Origin: Rhodocytophaga aerolata
Lineage (GTDB): Bacteria > Bacteroidota > Bacteroidia > Cytophagales > 172606-1
Assembly (NCBI RefSeq): GCF_030503435.1
Contig: NZ_JAUKPO010000002.1
Location: 496,001-560,000, forward strand
Reading direction: 5' to 3'
DNA: 64,000 bases
A model generated the notes under the pieces. The model was not told the origin of the DNA. It did not search any database and was given only the letters and a program-made list of their open reading frames with translations. The stretch's first letter is position 1. Every line of letters begins with the position of its first letter. Positions 1-9,207 of the stretch are shown here, piece after piece. Position numbers and translations under genes: made by a program.

Positions 1-1313
1 GCCTGGCGAAGAGATGTGCCTTCTTTATGAGCTTTCTTAGCTATTTTAGCAGCATTCTCATAACCGATATGCGGATTAAGCGCCGTTACCAGCATCAGTG
101 AATTCTCCAGATTTTTCTCAATCACCGGATAGTTTGGCTCAATACCTACTACACAATTTTTATCGAACGAATCGCTGGCATCGCCAATCAGGCGGGCAGC
201 CATTAAGAGATTGAAGATAATAACCGGCTTAAATACATTCAATTCAAAATGGCCGTTCATCGCACCTACCGTAATAGCTGCATCGTTGCCAATTACCTGG
301 GCACACACCATCGTTAAGGCTTCTACCTGTGTAGGATTTACTTTCCCTGGCATAATAGAGGAACCTGGCTCATTTTCAGGAATGAGTATTTCTGCAATCC
401 CGGAACGTGGACCAGAAGAGAGCATCCGGATATCGTTGGCTATTTTCATCAGGCTTACGGCCAGGCCTTTTAATGCACCAGAAGTAGCTACAGCTGCATC
501 GTGAGCAGCCAAAGCTTCAAATTTATTAGGAGCCGTTTTAAAGGGATGACCTGCAAATTCAGAAATTTTCCGGGCCACTAGTTCGGAATAGCCTTTTGGG
601 GTATTTAATCCGGTTCCAACAGCCGTACCACCCAGGGCCAGTTCAGATAAGTGTGTTAACGTATTTTTCAGTGCCTGAATACCGTTTTCCAGTTGGGCCA
701 CATAGCCGGAGAACTCTTGCCCTAAGGTGAGTGGCGTAGCATCCATAAAGTGGGTACGGCCAATTTTCACCACATCTTTAAATGCTTCTGATTTCTGCTT
801 TAAAGAATTTTTTAGCTTCTCTACCATTGGAATTGTGTGCTCTACTACTATTTTGTAAGCAGCAATACTCATAGCCGTTGGGAATGTATCGTTCGACGAC
901 TGCGATTTGTTTACATCGTCGTTGGGGTGGATCTTCTTTTTATCGTCCATCAAATTTCCGCCAAGCAGCACATGCGCCCGGTTGGCTACTACCTCATTCA
1001 CATTCATATTTGACTGTGTACCCGAACCAGTCTGCCATACAACCAGTGGGAACTGGTCGTCTAACTTACCCTCCAGCACTTCATCACAGACCTGCGCTAT
1101 GATATCTGCTTTGTCAGCGGCTAAAACACCTAATTCCTGGTTGGTGCGGGCAGCCGCTTTTTTCAGAATGGCAAAGGCGCGTATAATTTCAAGGGGCATC
1201 TGATGGCCGCCAATAGTAAAGTTTTCTTTGGAACGCTGGGTTTGTGCACCCCAATACTTGTCGGCAGGTACTTTTACCTCGCCCATGGTGTCTTTTTCTA
1301 TACGGAATTCCAT
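1..1313 (-). CDS. fumC: Fumarate hydratase class II (partial, 3' end outside window)
   Basis: Reading the minus strand from an ATG at 1313 gives about 437 residues, open to the window edge. The frame begins [20 protein letters not shown] and carries the fumarase/aspartase signature [11 protein letters not shown] and the substrate-site stretch [13 protein letters not shown]. Class II fumarases run about 460-467 residues, so roughly 25-30 C-terminal residues are missing. The enzyme interconverts fumarate and malate in the TCA cycle, in the cytoplasm, as an iron-independent homotetramer. It is transcribed away from the BlaI-type repressor gene, with a 182-bp spacer between them. Argininosuccinate lyase and aspartase share the fold, but the N-terminal and signature sequences fit FumC best. 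Confidence 0.95.
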   Translation of the reverse strand, partial: MEFRIEKDTMGEVKVPADKYWGAQTQRSKENFTIGGHQMPLEIIRAFAILKKAAARTNQELGVLAADKADIIAQVCDEVLEGKLDDQFPLVVWQTGSGTQSNMNVNEVVANRAHVLLGGNLMDDKKKIHPNDDVNKSQSSNDTFPTAMSIAAYKIVVEHTIPMVEKLKNSLKQKSEAFKDVVKIGRTHFMDATPLTLGQEFSGYVAQLENGIQALKNTLTHLSELALGGTAVGTGLNTPKGYSELVARKISEFAGHPFKTAPNKFEALAAHDAAVATSGALKGLAVSLMKIANDIRMLSSGPRSGIAEILIPENEPGSSIMPGKVNPTQVEALTMVCAQVIGNDAAITVGAMNGHFELNVFKPVIIFNLLMAARLIGDASDSFDKNCVVGIEPNYPVIEKNLENSLMLVTALNPHIGYENAAKIAKKAHKEGTSLRQ

Positions 1314-1438
1314 AACGCTTTCAGATTTTTGTCTGCGAATTAACGAAGAAAAGTTGAGGAAGCGTAGGGAAAAATCGGAAAATACACAGCAAGCCCACTT
1401 CATCCATCCTACAACTTAAACTCTAACTAAAATTTTTC

Positions 1439-1483
1439 GTTATATAACTATACATTATAGTTGCATAACTAATTTCTATAGTT
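1439..1483. promoter_or_regulatory. Tandem dyads, candidate BlaI-type operators
   Basis: Two 17-bp dyads of the form AACTA-N7-TAGTT lie just upstream of the BlaI-type gene. The first, at 1446-1462, has perfect 7-bp arms (AACTATA/TATAGTT). The second, at 1467-1483, has 5-bp arms. Their centres (1454 and 1475) are 21 bp apart, two helical turns. A 10-bp palindrome, GTTATATAAC, abuts at 1439-1448. BlaI/MecI repressors bind such short dyads as dimers and usually regulate their own operon, so autoregulation is inferred. Confidence 0.55.
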
Positions 1484-1495
1484 TATATTTATTGT

Positions 1496-1861
1496 ATGGA
1501 AAAGCTAACACCAAAAGAAGAGGAAGTACTGCAATTATTGTGGGAAGTAAAAAAGGGCTTTGTAAAAGAACTGCTTGCCCGGATGCCAGAACCAAAACCC
1601 CACTACAACACCCTCTCTACTATTATCCGCAATCTGGAAGAGAAAGGCTATGTAGGCTATACGGCCTATGGAACTACCTACGAATATTATCCGCTGATCA
1701 GCCAGGAGCAATACAAGGAAAACTCTATAGCTAAAATTCTTTCCCGCTACTTTGATAATTCTTATAAGAACCTGGTAGCTTTTTTTGCCCAGGAAGAAAA
1801 AATCAGTGCCGAGGAGTTAAAGGAGATTATGGAGATTATTAACAAACAAAAGAATACATAA
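1496..1861 (+). CDS. BlaI/MecI/CopY family transcriptional repressor
   Basis: A 121-residue protein with the family's typical length and layout. The N-terminal winged helix starts MEKLTPKEEEVLQLLWEVKK, with a recognition region near PHYNTLSTIIRNLEEKGYV. The C-terminal helical dimerisation segment is residues 80-121. Family members repress beta-lactamase, copper or stress operons and are inactivated when a partner M56 membrane peptidase cleaves them. That partner begins one base after this stop codon. The dyads at 1446-1483 probably bind this protein. The signal sensed cannot be read from sequence; no beta-lactamase is adjacent. Confidence 0.92.
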   Translation: MEKLTPKEEEVLQLLWEVKKGFVKELLARMPEPKPHYNTLSTIIRNLEEKGYVGYTAYGTTYEYYPLISQEQYKENSIAKILSRYFDNSYKNLVAFFAQEEKISAEELKEIMEIINKQKNT

Positions 1862-1862
1862 G

Positions 1863-3380
1863 ATGAATGCTTTGTTCCTATACTTGTTAAAAGTCAGTCT
1901 TGCCCAGTGTATGTTATTCGGAGTGTACTGGCTGTTTCTCCGGAAGGAAACATTTCACCAGGCTAACCGGTTTTTTTTGCTGGGAATTCTGGCTAGCTCG
2001 CTGGTTTTGCCTTTGCTTCCCTTCCCTGATTTTGTGCCGGATAAGGCTGTTCATTCAAGTACACCAGTTTCTTCGGTACAAACTGCCTATTATACATTGA
2101 TTTCGCAGCCATTACCTGCCTCATCCAGCATGCCGGTAGAATTGGCAGCATCTATGGAAGTAAGTACGCTTATTTACTGGAGTGTAGTCAGCATGCTCAT
2201 TATGTATTTTGTCGTGCAAGTACTGGCGTTGTATCGCATTATCCGCCGGTCTGTTATTCAAACCCACCGGCAGTACATTCTGGCAACTTCCCGGGCAGTC
2301 GGCAACCCTTTTTCTTTCTTCCGGTACATTGTTGTGCCTGCGCAGTCTGTTCACGAACCCTCTTTTGAGCAGGTTCTCCGGCATGAGCAAGTGCACGTAC
2401 AGCAATGGCATACCTTAGATATTTTACTGGCCGAAGTGTACACCGTATTCTTCTGGTTTAATCCGTTTGCCTGGTGGCACAAGAAGATGATCCGGCTTAA
2501 CCTGGAATACCTGGCAGATAAAGGCGTACTGGCAGCTGGCATACACAGCCAACAATATCAACTCAACCTCTTGAAAATAACACTGGAACAAGCCAACCTA
2601 TCCCTTGCCAACAACTTTAACCGCTCGTCTGTCCGGAAACGTATTTTGATGATGAACAGCCCCTATTCTTCTCAAATGGCCAGATTAAAATATTTACTAT
2701 GTATTCCTCTTTTATGTGGGCTATGTATGCTATTTGGCCTGACTAAAGCCGAGGAAGTAGAAAGCAACCTTACTGCCTTTTCCAGCAACTTATCAACGGT
2801 TGTACAAAAATCCACCTGGAAGGCAACAAAGCAAGGAAATACAAGAATAATTAATGGAATAGTGAAGGATGCAGACACCGACAGGCCTATACACAGAGCA
2901 CACATTAAAGTAAAAGGTCAGTCGACGGATGTCATAACAGATGCATTGGGCAGATTCTCTATTGATGTGGATCAAAAAGATAAGGTATTAGTTGTTGAAA
3001 CATTTCCTTATCAAGGCATAGAAATGGCGCTTACTCCATTGAACGAAATGACGATTCTCCTGAGATTAAGTGACAGAGCCAGATACGAGGGCAACAGATT
3101 TGGCCCCAATGGAATCTTTGTTGGCGGCAGCTCAGTTTTTCGTTCAAGCTTTAACGAAATTATTACGCTATATAAACCAGTAGCCATTATGGAGTCTCCT
3201 AAACCTTTACCAGACTCGGTAATGTATATTATTGACGGAAAAAAGGTAGATAAAACGGCTATACAAGCACTCAATCCGGAAATGATAGAGAAGGTAATTA
3301 TTTATAAGCGGTACGAAGCTGAGCAGCGGTTTGGCAAAGGAGCAGGCCCGGGTGTAGTGGATGTGTATACAAAAAAGTAA
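1863..3380 (+). CDS. BlaR1-like M56 membrane metallopeptidase with C-terminal regulatory and plug-like domains
   Basis: A 505-residue protein. The N-terminal half is an M56 peptidase: transmembrane segments around residues 5-25, 33-52 and 101-125, then the zinc motif HEQVH at 174-178 and a downstream LEYLADKGV helix carrying the likely third ligand. A further membrane segment follows at about 275-293. The C-terminal half is exported in style: a carboxypeptidase-regulatory-like domain (from about INGIVKDADTDRPIHRAHIK) and an end resembling a TonB-receptor plug (VMYIIDGKKVDKTAIQ, then GKGAGPGVVDVYTKK). It presumably senses an envelope signal and cleaves the BlaI-type repressor encoded one base upstream. 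No penicillin-binding sensor domain is present, so beta-lactam sensing is unlikely. Confidence 0.88.
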   Translation: MNALFLYLLKVSLAQCMLFGVYWLFLRKETFHQANRFFLLGILASSLVLPLLPFPDFVPDKAVHSSTPVSSVQTAYYTLISQPLPASSSMPVELAASMEVSTLIYWSVVSMLIMYFVVQVLALYRIIRRSVIQTHRQYILATSRAVGNPFSFFRYIVVPAQSVHEPSFEQVLRHEQVHVQQWHTLDILLAEVYTVFFWFNPFAWWHKKMIRLNLEYLADKGVLAAGIHSQQYQLNLLKITLEQANLSLANNFNRSSVRKRILMMNSPYSSQMARLKYLLCIPLLCGLCMLFGLTKAEEVESNLTAFSSNLSTVVQKSTWKATKQGNTRIINGIVKDADTDRPIHRAHIKVKGQSTDVITDALGRFSIDVDQKDKVLVVETFPYQGIEMALTPLNEMTILLRLSDRARYEGNRFGPNGIFVGGSSVFRSSFNEIITLYKPVAIMESPKPLPDSVMYIIDGKKVDKTAIQALNPEMIEKVIIYKRYEAEQRFGKGAGPGVVDVYTKK

Positions 3381-3415
3381 AGTTATTTTCCTTCATATAT
3401 CCCTATACAGCGCAG

Positions 3416-4624
3416 ATGGCCATTATAAAGTATACCTTATTCGTAATCTTACTATGGGTAAGCTTTTCTGCGCAGGCACAAGGGCCATTAAAAGGCAGAG
3501 TGGTAGATGGAGAAACCAATGAGGCTTTGCCTTTTGTATCTGTTTTTGTAAATACCACCACTATTGGTACCACTACCAACGAAAAAGGAGAATTTACCCT
3601 TAGCTTACAACCTGGTACCTATGAAATAGTAGTATCCTATATTGGGTACGAACCTATTATTTACCAGGTGGATATGAACCAGCCGCCACCTTCTATTTTA
3701 TTCAAGCTTACCCCCAAAGAATTTACCCTTTCGGAAGTGGAAGTAACTGCCCAGCGGGATAGTTCCTGGTATGTAAATCTGGAAGTATTTAAGGAGAATT
3801 TTTTGGGTAAAAGCCAGCTAGCCCGCCAATGCAAGTTGCTGAATCCGGAAGTGTTGATCATTTCCTTCAATCCGCAAACAGGTGTACTGGATGTAAAAGC
3901 TAGGGACATGCTTCAGATAGAAAACCCGGAACTAGGGTACCGGATAAAATATGTGTTAGTAGAATTCAAATACTTTACCCAAGAAAACTATGTAACGTAC
4001 CTGGGTTATCCGAGGTATGAACCTATGCTGGGAAAGAAAGCAAAGGATAAACGATGGAGCAAAAACCGCCAAAAAGCCTACAATGGTTCTGTGATGCATT
4101 TTGTACGGGTGTTACGTAAACAGCAACTTCAGGAAGAAGGTTTTAATTTACGGCGGCTTATCCGTACGCCCAACCCCAACCGGCCAAGTGAAGAAGAACT
4201 GGAAGCTGCCCGCGAACAACTCCGGCAACGGGGAGGCGATAGCAACTTATCTAAAAATGATCCTATTTCTATTACTTTATCCAAAGCCAGTTTACCTAAA
4301 ATTCTAGAACAGCTGGATACAGCTAAGGTGCCCTACCAGACCTACCTCTGCCCGACAGATAAAGGAGTTACTATGGCTTTTGAAGGATATTTCCAGGTAG
4401 TGTATACGGGCGAAAAGGAGGAATCAGGGTATGTACAAGCCAGCAGCCAGTTTCAGCGTAGAGGACCCACCTATCAAACATCAGTTATTTCTCTAAATGT
4501 AGACGCTGTACTGCTGGAAGAAACAGGCAATATTGTAGAACCTTTGGACGTCTTGTTTGAAGGGTATTGGAGCTGGGAAAAAATAGGCGATATGCTCCCT
4601 CAAGATTATGGTTTAGGTAAGTAA
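3416..4624 (+). CDS. Secreted carboxypeptidase-regulatory-like domain protein
   Basis: A 402-residue protein with a signal peptide (residues 1-21, ending SFSAQAQ) followed by a CarboxypepD_reg-like beta-sandwich at about 24-110 (GRVVDGETNEALPFVSVFVN). The remaining 290 residues match no family I recognise. They contain a basic, charged middle and a beta-rich end. The gene starts 35 bp after the M56 peptidase gene on the same strand and is likely in the same operon, so it may be an effector or target of that repressor/peptidase pair. Location is probably periplasm or outer membrane. Confidence 0.75.
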   Translation: MAIIKYTLFVILLWVSFSAQAQGPLKGRVVDGETNEALPFVSVFVNTTTIGTTTNEKGEFTLSLQPGTYEIVVSYIGYEPIIYQVDMNQPPPSILFKLTPKEFTLSEVEVTAQRDSSWYVNLEVFKENFLGKSQLARQCKLLNPEVLIISFNPQTGVLDVKARDMLQIENPELGYRIKYVLVEFKYFTQENYVTYLGYPRYEPMLGKKAKDKRWSKNRQKAYNGSVMHFVRVLRKQQLQEEGFNLRRLIRTPNPNRPSEEELEAAREQLRQRGGDSNLSKNDPISITLSKASLPKILEQLDTAKVPYQTYLCPTDKGVTMAFEGYFQVVYTGEKEESGYVQASSQFQRRGPTYQTSVISLNVDAVLLEETGNIVEPLDVLFEGYWSWEKIGDMLPQDYGLGK

Positions 4625-4762
4625 CCCTGATTAAGAGTATGGACCTGGTTTATCCCGGCGTTATAAATGCGCGACATCCCTGGCCATGAAGGCACACCTA
4701 TCAGCGAGGTTGCAGTCAAGACTGGCTACATCTGTTAGTAGTTTGAATAAACTATTTTTCTT

Positions 4763-4942
4763 TTACTCCGCTTTTTTCTTTTTAGCCACTATTTCATCCA
4801 TCACTTTTTCTGCTTCCGCCGTTTTCAGGGCAAATGCCCGCATATCGCCGGCTCGCTGAATATCTCTGGCTTCCTGCATCAGTTGTTCATATTTCTTTTG
4901 CAATAGGGCAGTTTCATCTTTTTTCTTGAATAATCCGAACAT
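4763..4942 (-). CDS. Lacal_2735 / DUF6435 family small protein
   Basis: A 59-residue cytoplasmic protein starting MFGLFKKKDETALLQKKYEQ. It is charged and almost all helical, and ends in a lysine-rich tail (IVAKKKKAE). The layout, MF-x-LFKKK followed by LQKKYE and a short coiled helix, matches the small Lacal_2735 proteins of Bacteroidota, whose function is unknown. I chose the internal ATG at 4942: a longer reading from a non-ATG start would run antisense into the DNA ligase gene and adds no family-like sequence. It is divergent from the ligase, with 151 bp between. Confidence 0.78.
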   Translation of the reverse strand: MFGLFKKKDETALLQKKYEQLMQEARDIQRAGDMRAFALKTAEAEKVMDEIVAKKKKAE

Positions 4943-5093
4943 GAGTTTCTGAGAGTAGTTATATGGTAAGAAGTCTATAGAATCTACAACTCCAAAAGCA
5001 GCCGTATGTTTAGCAAACATCCTAATTAGCTGGCTTTCGTATAGAAACAAATCCTGTAACTCTCTAAATCCCGTAACTCGTGGTTCAGCGTAT

Positions 5094-6686
5094 ATGAAAA
5101 ACTTTGCCAGCCTGTTTACCGAACTCGACCAGACCAACAAAACCAACGACAAAATTGCCATTCTCACCAGATATTTCGGCCAGGTAGATGATGCAGATAA
5201 AGTATGGGCATTGGCATTGCTTTCCGGTAAACGGCCAAAGCGCCAGGTAAACACCACCCTGCTCCGCACCTGGGCCATGGAAGTAAGCGGCATTCCGCCC
5301 TGGCTTTTCGAAGAATCGTATCATGTAGTAGGCGACCTGGCAGAAACGATTTCTTTGTTGCTGCCTCCTCCTCAAAAAACCTCGGATAAAAGTTTAACCG
5401 AATGGGTAGCTTTTTTGCAGACTTTACCAGCCATGGATGAAACAGATCTCAAGGAAAGTGTAATTGCCGCCTGGGAAGAATTAACTACCCAGGAACGCCT
5501 GGTATTTATTAAACTCATGACTGGCGAATTCCGGATAGGTGTATCGCAGAACCTTGTCGTCAAAGCCTTGTCTGTCTTAACTGGCAAAGAAACCTCTGTC
5601 ATTGCTCACCAGCTAATGGGGAAGTGGAATCCGGTGGAAACCAGTTTTGAAACCCTGATGTCGGATGAAGAAGATGCCAGCAGTGTTTCCCGCCCCTATC
5701 CTTTTTTTCTGGCCTATGCTATAGAAGACACGCCCGATTTTTTGGGCAACCCGGAAGACTGGCAAGCTGAATGGAAGTGGGATGGTATCCGGTCGCAAAC
5801 CATAAAGCGGCAAGGGGAATTATTCGTCTGGTCAAGAGGGGAAGATCTGGTAACAGATAAATTTCCGGAGTTGCAGGCACTCAAGCATGAATTGCCAGAC
5901 GGCACCGTCATAGACGGAGAGATATTGCCTTTTCTGGAAGGAAAAATTATGCCTTTTAGTGTGTTGCAAACCCGTATTGGCCGCAAAAACATCACCCCAA
6001 AATATTTAAAAGAAGCCCCCATTATTATTGTAGCCTATGATCTGCTGGAATGGGAGGGCAAAGATATCCGGTCGGAACCTCTGGCCTATCGGAGAAAACT
6101 GCTGGAGCAAGTAATTGATACACTTACTACCGAAGTTATTACCTACTCTGATCCGGTCCGCTTCAGCAGCTGGGAAGAATTAACCAAGATCCGCACCAAG
6201 TCCAGGGAAAATTTTGCGGAAGGATTAATGTTAAAACGCCTGGCCTCTTCTTATCAGACTGGCCGCAAACGTGGCGATTGGTGGAAGTGGAAAATAGAAC
6301 CCCTGACTGTAGATGGCGTACTTATTTATGCGCAGAAAGGCCATGGCCGCCGGGCAGACTTATTCACCGATTATACCTTCGGCGTATGGCAGGGCGATAC
6401 CTTAGTTCCTTTTGCCAAAGCATATTCAGGCCTTACTGACAAAGAAATTAAACAGGTAGATACATTTGTCAGGAAAAACACCTTTGAAAAATTTGGCCCG
6501 GTCCGTACAGTAAAACCTGAACTGGTGTTTGAAATAGCATTTGAAGGCATACAAGCCTCTAACCGGCATAAATCTGGGGTGGCCGTACGTTTCCCGCGCA
6601 TACTCCGCTGGCGGCATGACAAGCCTGCTTCTGAGGCTGACAGTATACAGCAACTTCAGGCCCTATTAAAGGTTTATTTGGAATAA
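5094..6686 (+). CDS. ATP-dependent DNA ligase
   Basis: A 530-residue ligase of the archaeal/eukaryal-like type found in many bacteria. The N-terminal DNA-binding domain covers about 1-200. The nucleotidyltransferase core carries the adenylation motif EWKWDGIR, with the active lysine near residue 228. Further motifs include VIDGEIL, AEGLMLKRL and WWKWKIEP, and an OB-fold follows from about 410. It seals nicks using ATP. In bacteria this type is usually encoded beside a ligase-associated exonuclease, an Lhr-like helicase and a metallophosphoesterase for DNA repair. None of these is within this window, so it appears to stand alone. Confidence 0.93.
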   Translation: MKNFASLFTELDQTNKTNDKIAILTRYFGQVDDADKVWALALLSGKRPKRQVNTTLLRTWAMEVSGIPPWLFEESYHVVGDLAETISLLLPPPQKTSDKSLTEWVAFLQTLPAMDETDLKESVIAAWEELTTQERLVFIKLMTGEFRIGVSQNLVVKALSVLTGKETSVIAHQLMGKWNPVETSFETLMSDEEDASSVSRPYPFFLAYAIEDTPDFLGNPEDWQAEWKWDGIRSQTIKRQGELFVWSRGEDLVTDKFPELQALKHELPDGTVIDGEILPFLEGKIMPFSVLQTRIGRKNITPKYLKEAPIIIVAYDLLEWEGKDIRSEPLAYRRKLLEQVIDTLTTEVITYSDPVRFSSWEELTKIRTKSRENFAEGLMLKRLASSYQTGRKRGDWWKWKIEPLTVDGVLIYAQKGHGRRADLFTDYTFGVWQGDTLVPFAKAYSGLTDKEIKQVDTFVRKNTFEKFGPVRTVKPELVFEIAFEGIQASNRHKSGVAVRFPRILRWRHDKPASEADSIQQLQALLKVYLE

Positions 6687-6756
6687 ATCGTATAACCTAT
6701 TCAACTTGACACCGTATTGAAAAAAAGAATGAATTACCAATCAATTGTCACCAGTT

Positions 6757-7986
6757 ATGAGAATATGTAAACCGTTTATTGCTGCAAGCCTGTTCAGCGC
6801 TTGCCTTTTTTTTCCAAATTTATACCTATCTGCCCAGGATGCGAATACTATGGACGATGCCTCCAAAGCAGAAGGCGACCTGATTACTTCTAAGGTAGAA
6901 GGCAATATATTTAAACCTGCCTTGGTAGATGCCACCGACGAGCGCATAAAACAACTGAAAGTTCCGGCAGGATTTACTGTAACAAAGTTTGCCGGAAACT
7001 TGGGCAAACCCCGCATGCTTGCTGTCAGCGACAAGGGGCATGTTTATGTAACCAACCGCGATGAAGGTACGGTTACCTTGCTACGCGATACCAACAATGA
7101 TGGAAAAGCAGATGAAAACAAGGTAGTAGCCAAACGGGAGAAGATGCACGGTATTACTATCCACCAGAATAAAATGTATCTGATTACAGTAGAAGATGTA
7201 TTTACCACCGATATAAAAGAAGATGGCACCTTAGGGGAACTGAAAATGATTATGGAAGGCTTACCGGATGGCGGACAGCATGCGAACCGTACCATTGCCG
7301 TTGGGCCAGATAATATGCTCTATATTTCTGTAGGCAGTACATGCAATGCCTGTGAAGAAACCAGTGAAGAAAGTGCTACCATGATCCAAGCAAAATTAGA
7401 CGGATCAGATAAAAAGATATTTGCCAAAGGTTTACGGAACACCATCGGTTTCGACTGGCATCCACAAACCAAGGAACTCTATGGCATGGACCACGGCATT
7501 GACTGGCTGGGTGATGAATCCCAGAAAGAAGAATTAAATAAGCTGGTAAAAGATGGAAATTATGGATGGCCGTATGTGTATGAAGATGGTAAACCCAATT
7601 TAGCAGATACTCCTCCCCAAGGCCAGACGTTTGAAGAATATGCCAAAAAAACCAAATTTCCAGAACTTACTTATACTGCTCACAGTGCGCCTTTAGCGAT
7701 GAAGTTTTACACAGGTGCGCAATTTCCTGCGGAATATAAAAACAGTGCGTTTATAACCCTGCGTGGTTCCTGGAACCGGGCCGAGCCTTCGGGTTACAAA
7801 GTAATACGGCTGAAATTTGAAAATGGCAAACCGGCCGGCTTTGAAGATTTCTTATCCGGCTTTTTAATTGATAATAACAAAAGCCAGTTTGGCCGGGTGG
7901 TAGGCCTTACGCAACACACAGATGGCTCACTGTTAATTACGGATGATAACAATGGGGTCGTATACCGGGTAGCGTATAAGCAATAA
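6757..7986 (+). CDS. PQQ-dependent sugar dehydrogenase-like (sorbosone dehydrogenase family) protein
   Basis: About 409 residues from the ATG at 6757. Starting there puts a clean signal peptide first (MRICKPFIAASLFSACLFFP, ending YLSAQ); a TTG 12 bases upstream is less likely. The mature part is a six-bladed beta-propeller of the glucose/sorbosone dehydrogenase type: GFTVTKFAGNLGKPRMLAVS at the start, GGQHANRTIAVGPDNMLYIS in the middle, and FITLRGSWNRAEPSGYKV with GRVVGLTQHTDGSLLITDDN at the end. Members are periplasmic and oxidise sugars or aldoses using PQQ. The substrate is not predictable. Downstream is a strong terminator. Confidence 0.88.
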   Translation: MRICKPFIAASLFSACLFFPNLYLSAQDANTMDDASKAEGDLITSKVEGNIFKPALVDATDERIKQLKVPAGFTVTKFAGNLGKPRMLAVSDKGHVYVTNRDEGTVTLLRDTNNDGKADENKVVAKREKMHGITIHQNKMYLITVEDVFTTDIKEDGTLGELKMIMEGLPDGGQHANRTIAVGPDNMLYISVGSTCNACEETSEESATMIQAKLDGSDKKIFAKGLRNTIGFDWHPQTKELYGMDHGIDWLGDESQKEELNKLVKDGNYGWPYVYEDGKPNLADTPPQGQTFEEYAKKTKFPELTYTAHSAPLAMKFYTGAQFPAEYKNSAFITLRGSWNRAEPSGYKVIRLKFENGKPAGFEDFLSGFLIDNNKSQFGRVVGLTQHTDGSLLITDDNNGVVYRVAYKQ

Positions 7987-8033
7987 TTCTTTATAAATAA
8001 AAGACGTGCTACTTATTTGGTAGTATATACTAG

Positions 8034-8070
8034 AAAACCTGTTAGGTTTCCAACACCTAACAGGTTTTTT
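8034..8070 (+). terminator. Rho-independent terminator after the sugar dehydrogenase
   Basis: A perfect 14-bp inverted repeat, AAAACCTGTTAGGT at 8034-8047 and ACCTAACAGGTTTT at 8055-8068, with a 7-nt loop and a run of T on the 3' side. It lies 48 bp after the sugar dehydrogenase stop. It could also act for the AraC gene on the other strand, because the A-rich left flank gives a T-run there. Confidence 0.88.
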
Positions 8071-8210
8071 AAGCTTTGTATGTTTGCAAGACGTCAGTAG
8101 TTACTGACAACTATTCCCGTAAACGGGTACCATTGCGGTGAAGCCTTCTGGCAAGACAAGGCCGCTTGACGGTGAATAGAGTGTTAAGAACCGTATTTAA
8201 TCCAATTTAT

Positions 8211-9158
8211 TTATAAGGATTTAACTGATATACACATATCAAAAATATGTAATCCTTCCGGATGAGTTTTTGCGTCGTTCAAATGATTCAAATATACGCC
8301 TCTACTATCTGGTTGGTATCCACTACTTGGAAACCATTCATTATACAAATAGTCCCAGGCAGTAAAACAATCCTCTAGGGTGCCCTCTTTGTGAAGAACA
8401 ACATACTTTCCTCCAGGTATGATGGATTTACCAATAATGCCTTCTCCGTCAATTTCTTTCGGAACTGATAAGCAAACATCCGCTTGAACCTTACCATTAG
8501 CATCTGGCATGCTTCGATAGACCGTTAATGCTTTTGTAGTAGGAAAATTCACTAGTCCTCTTGCCGCTGCCCATTTCATCAAGGTGGAGAACATACTCCC
8601 AAAGCCCTCTGAATCGTGCACATGTATGGAATGGTTTCTCACATACACTACAGGAAGGAGAGCCAATTCTTTGACCTCAATGTTGACTACTTTGTTTTGT
8701 TCCATAGATTTTTGTATTTGGTTATTTTCTATGGGTGCAAAGTAGCCGTCCTTTGCTTTTAACAGTTGTCCTAACTTGCTATTGTATTGTCCGATCTTGC
8801 TATTTTTATTTAAGTGATGTTCTCTCCATTGCGTAGGGCTTTGCTTGTTGATTCTTTTAAAGCTTTTGGAAAAAGACGCCACATCTGAATAGCCTACATA
8901 ATAAGCCAGTTCTGTAATAGGAATTACTGAACTATTGAGTAGCCTAAATTGTGCTCTACCTATTCGTAACTGCATTTTATATTCATTGGGAGGTATGCCA
9001 GTAACTGCTTTAAATAGTCGATGGAAATGAAACTTTGAAAAATTGGCATTCTCCGCTAACTCCTCCAGAGAAACTTCTCTATCTAAGTGAAGTCTCATAT
9101 AATCAATAGCTTTATTGATTCTGAAAATATACTCTTGCAATGATTTTTCTTGCACCAA
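8211..9158 (-). CDS. AraC family regulator with C-terminal GyrI-like effector domain
   Basis: A 315-residue protein. Residues 1-115 form a two-helix-turn-helix AraC DNA-binding domain (SLEELAENANFSKFHFHRLF, then ITELAYYVGYSDVASFSKSF). Residues about 155-313 form a GyrI-like small-molecule-binding domain (NIEVKELALLPVVYVRNHSI, GGKYVVLHKEGTLEDCFTAW). This order, HTH first, is typical of the Rob/MarA-like GyrI subgroup. It is the last gene of a minus-strand run of sugar-acid genes, 49 bp after the lipoprotein oxidoreductase, and could regulate it or be an unrelated multidrug-type sensor. Confidence 0.9.
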   Translation of the reverse strand: MVQEKSLQEYIFRINKAIDYMRLHLDREVSLEELAENANFSKFHFHRLFKAVTGIPPNEYKMQLRIGRAQFRLLNSSVIPITELAYYVGYSDVASFSKSFKRINKQSPTQWREHHLNKNSKIGQYNSKLGQLLKAKDGYFAPIENNQIQKSMEQNKVVNIEVKELALLPVVYVRNHSIHVHDSEGFGSMFSTLMKWAAARGLVNFPTTKALTVYRSMPDANGKVQADVCLSVPKEIDGEGIIGKSIIPGGKYVVLHKEGTLEDCFTAWDYLYNEWFPSSGYQPDSRGVYLNHLNDAKTHPEGLHIFDMCISVKSL

Positions 9159-9207
9159 ACTACTTATTGACTTTTTGATTTGCCCCTTATTTTTATGATT
9201 GCTAACA

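Noticed and set aside
4763-5293. A 176-codon minus-strand frame extending the DUF6435 gene upstream into the ligase gene
   Set aside because: The extra sequence has no family similarity, the start is not ATG and it runs antisense to the ligase. The internal ATG at 4942 gives a protein of the expected family length.
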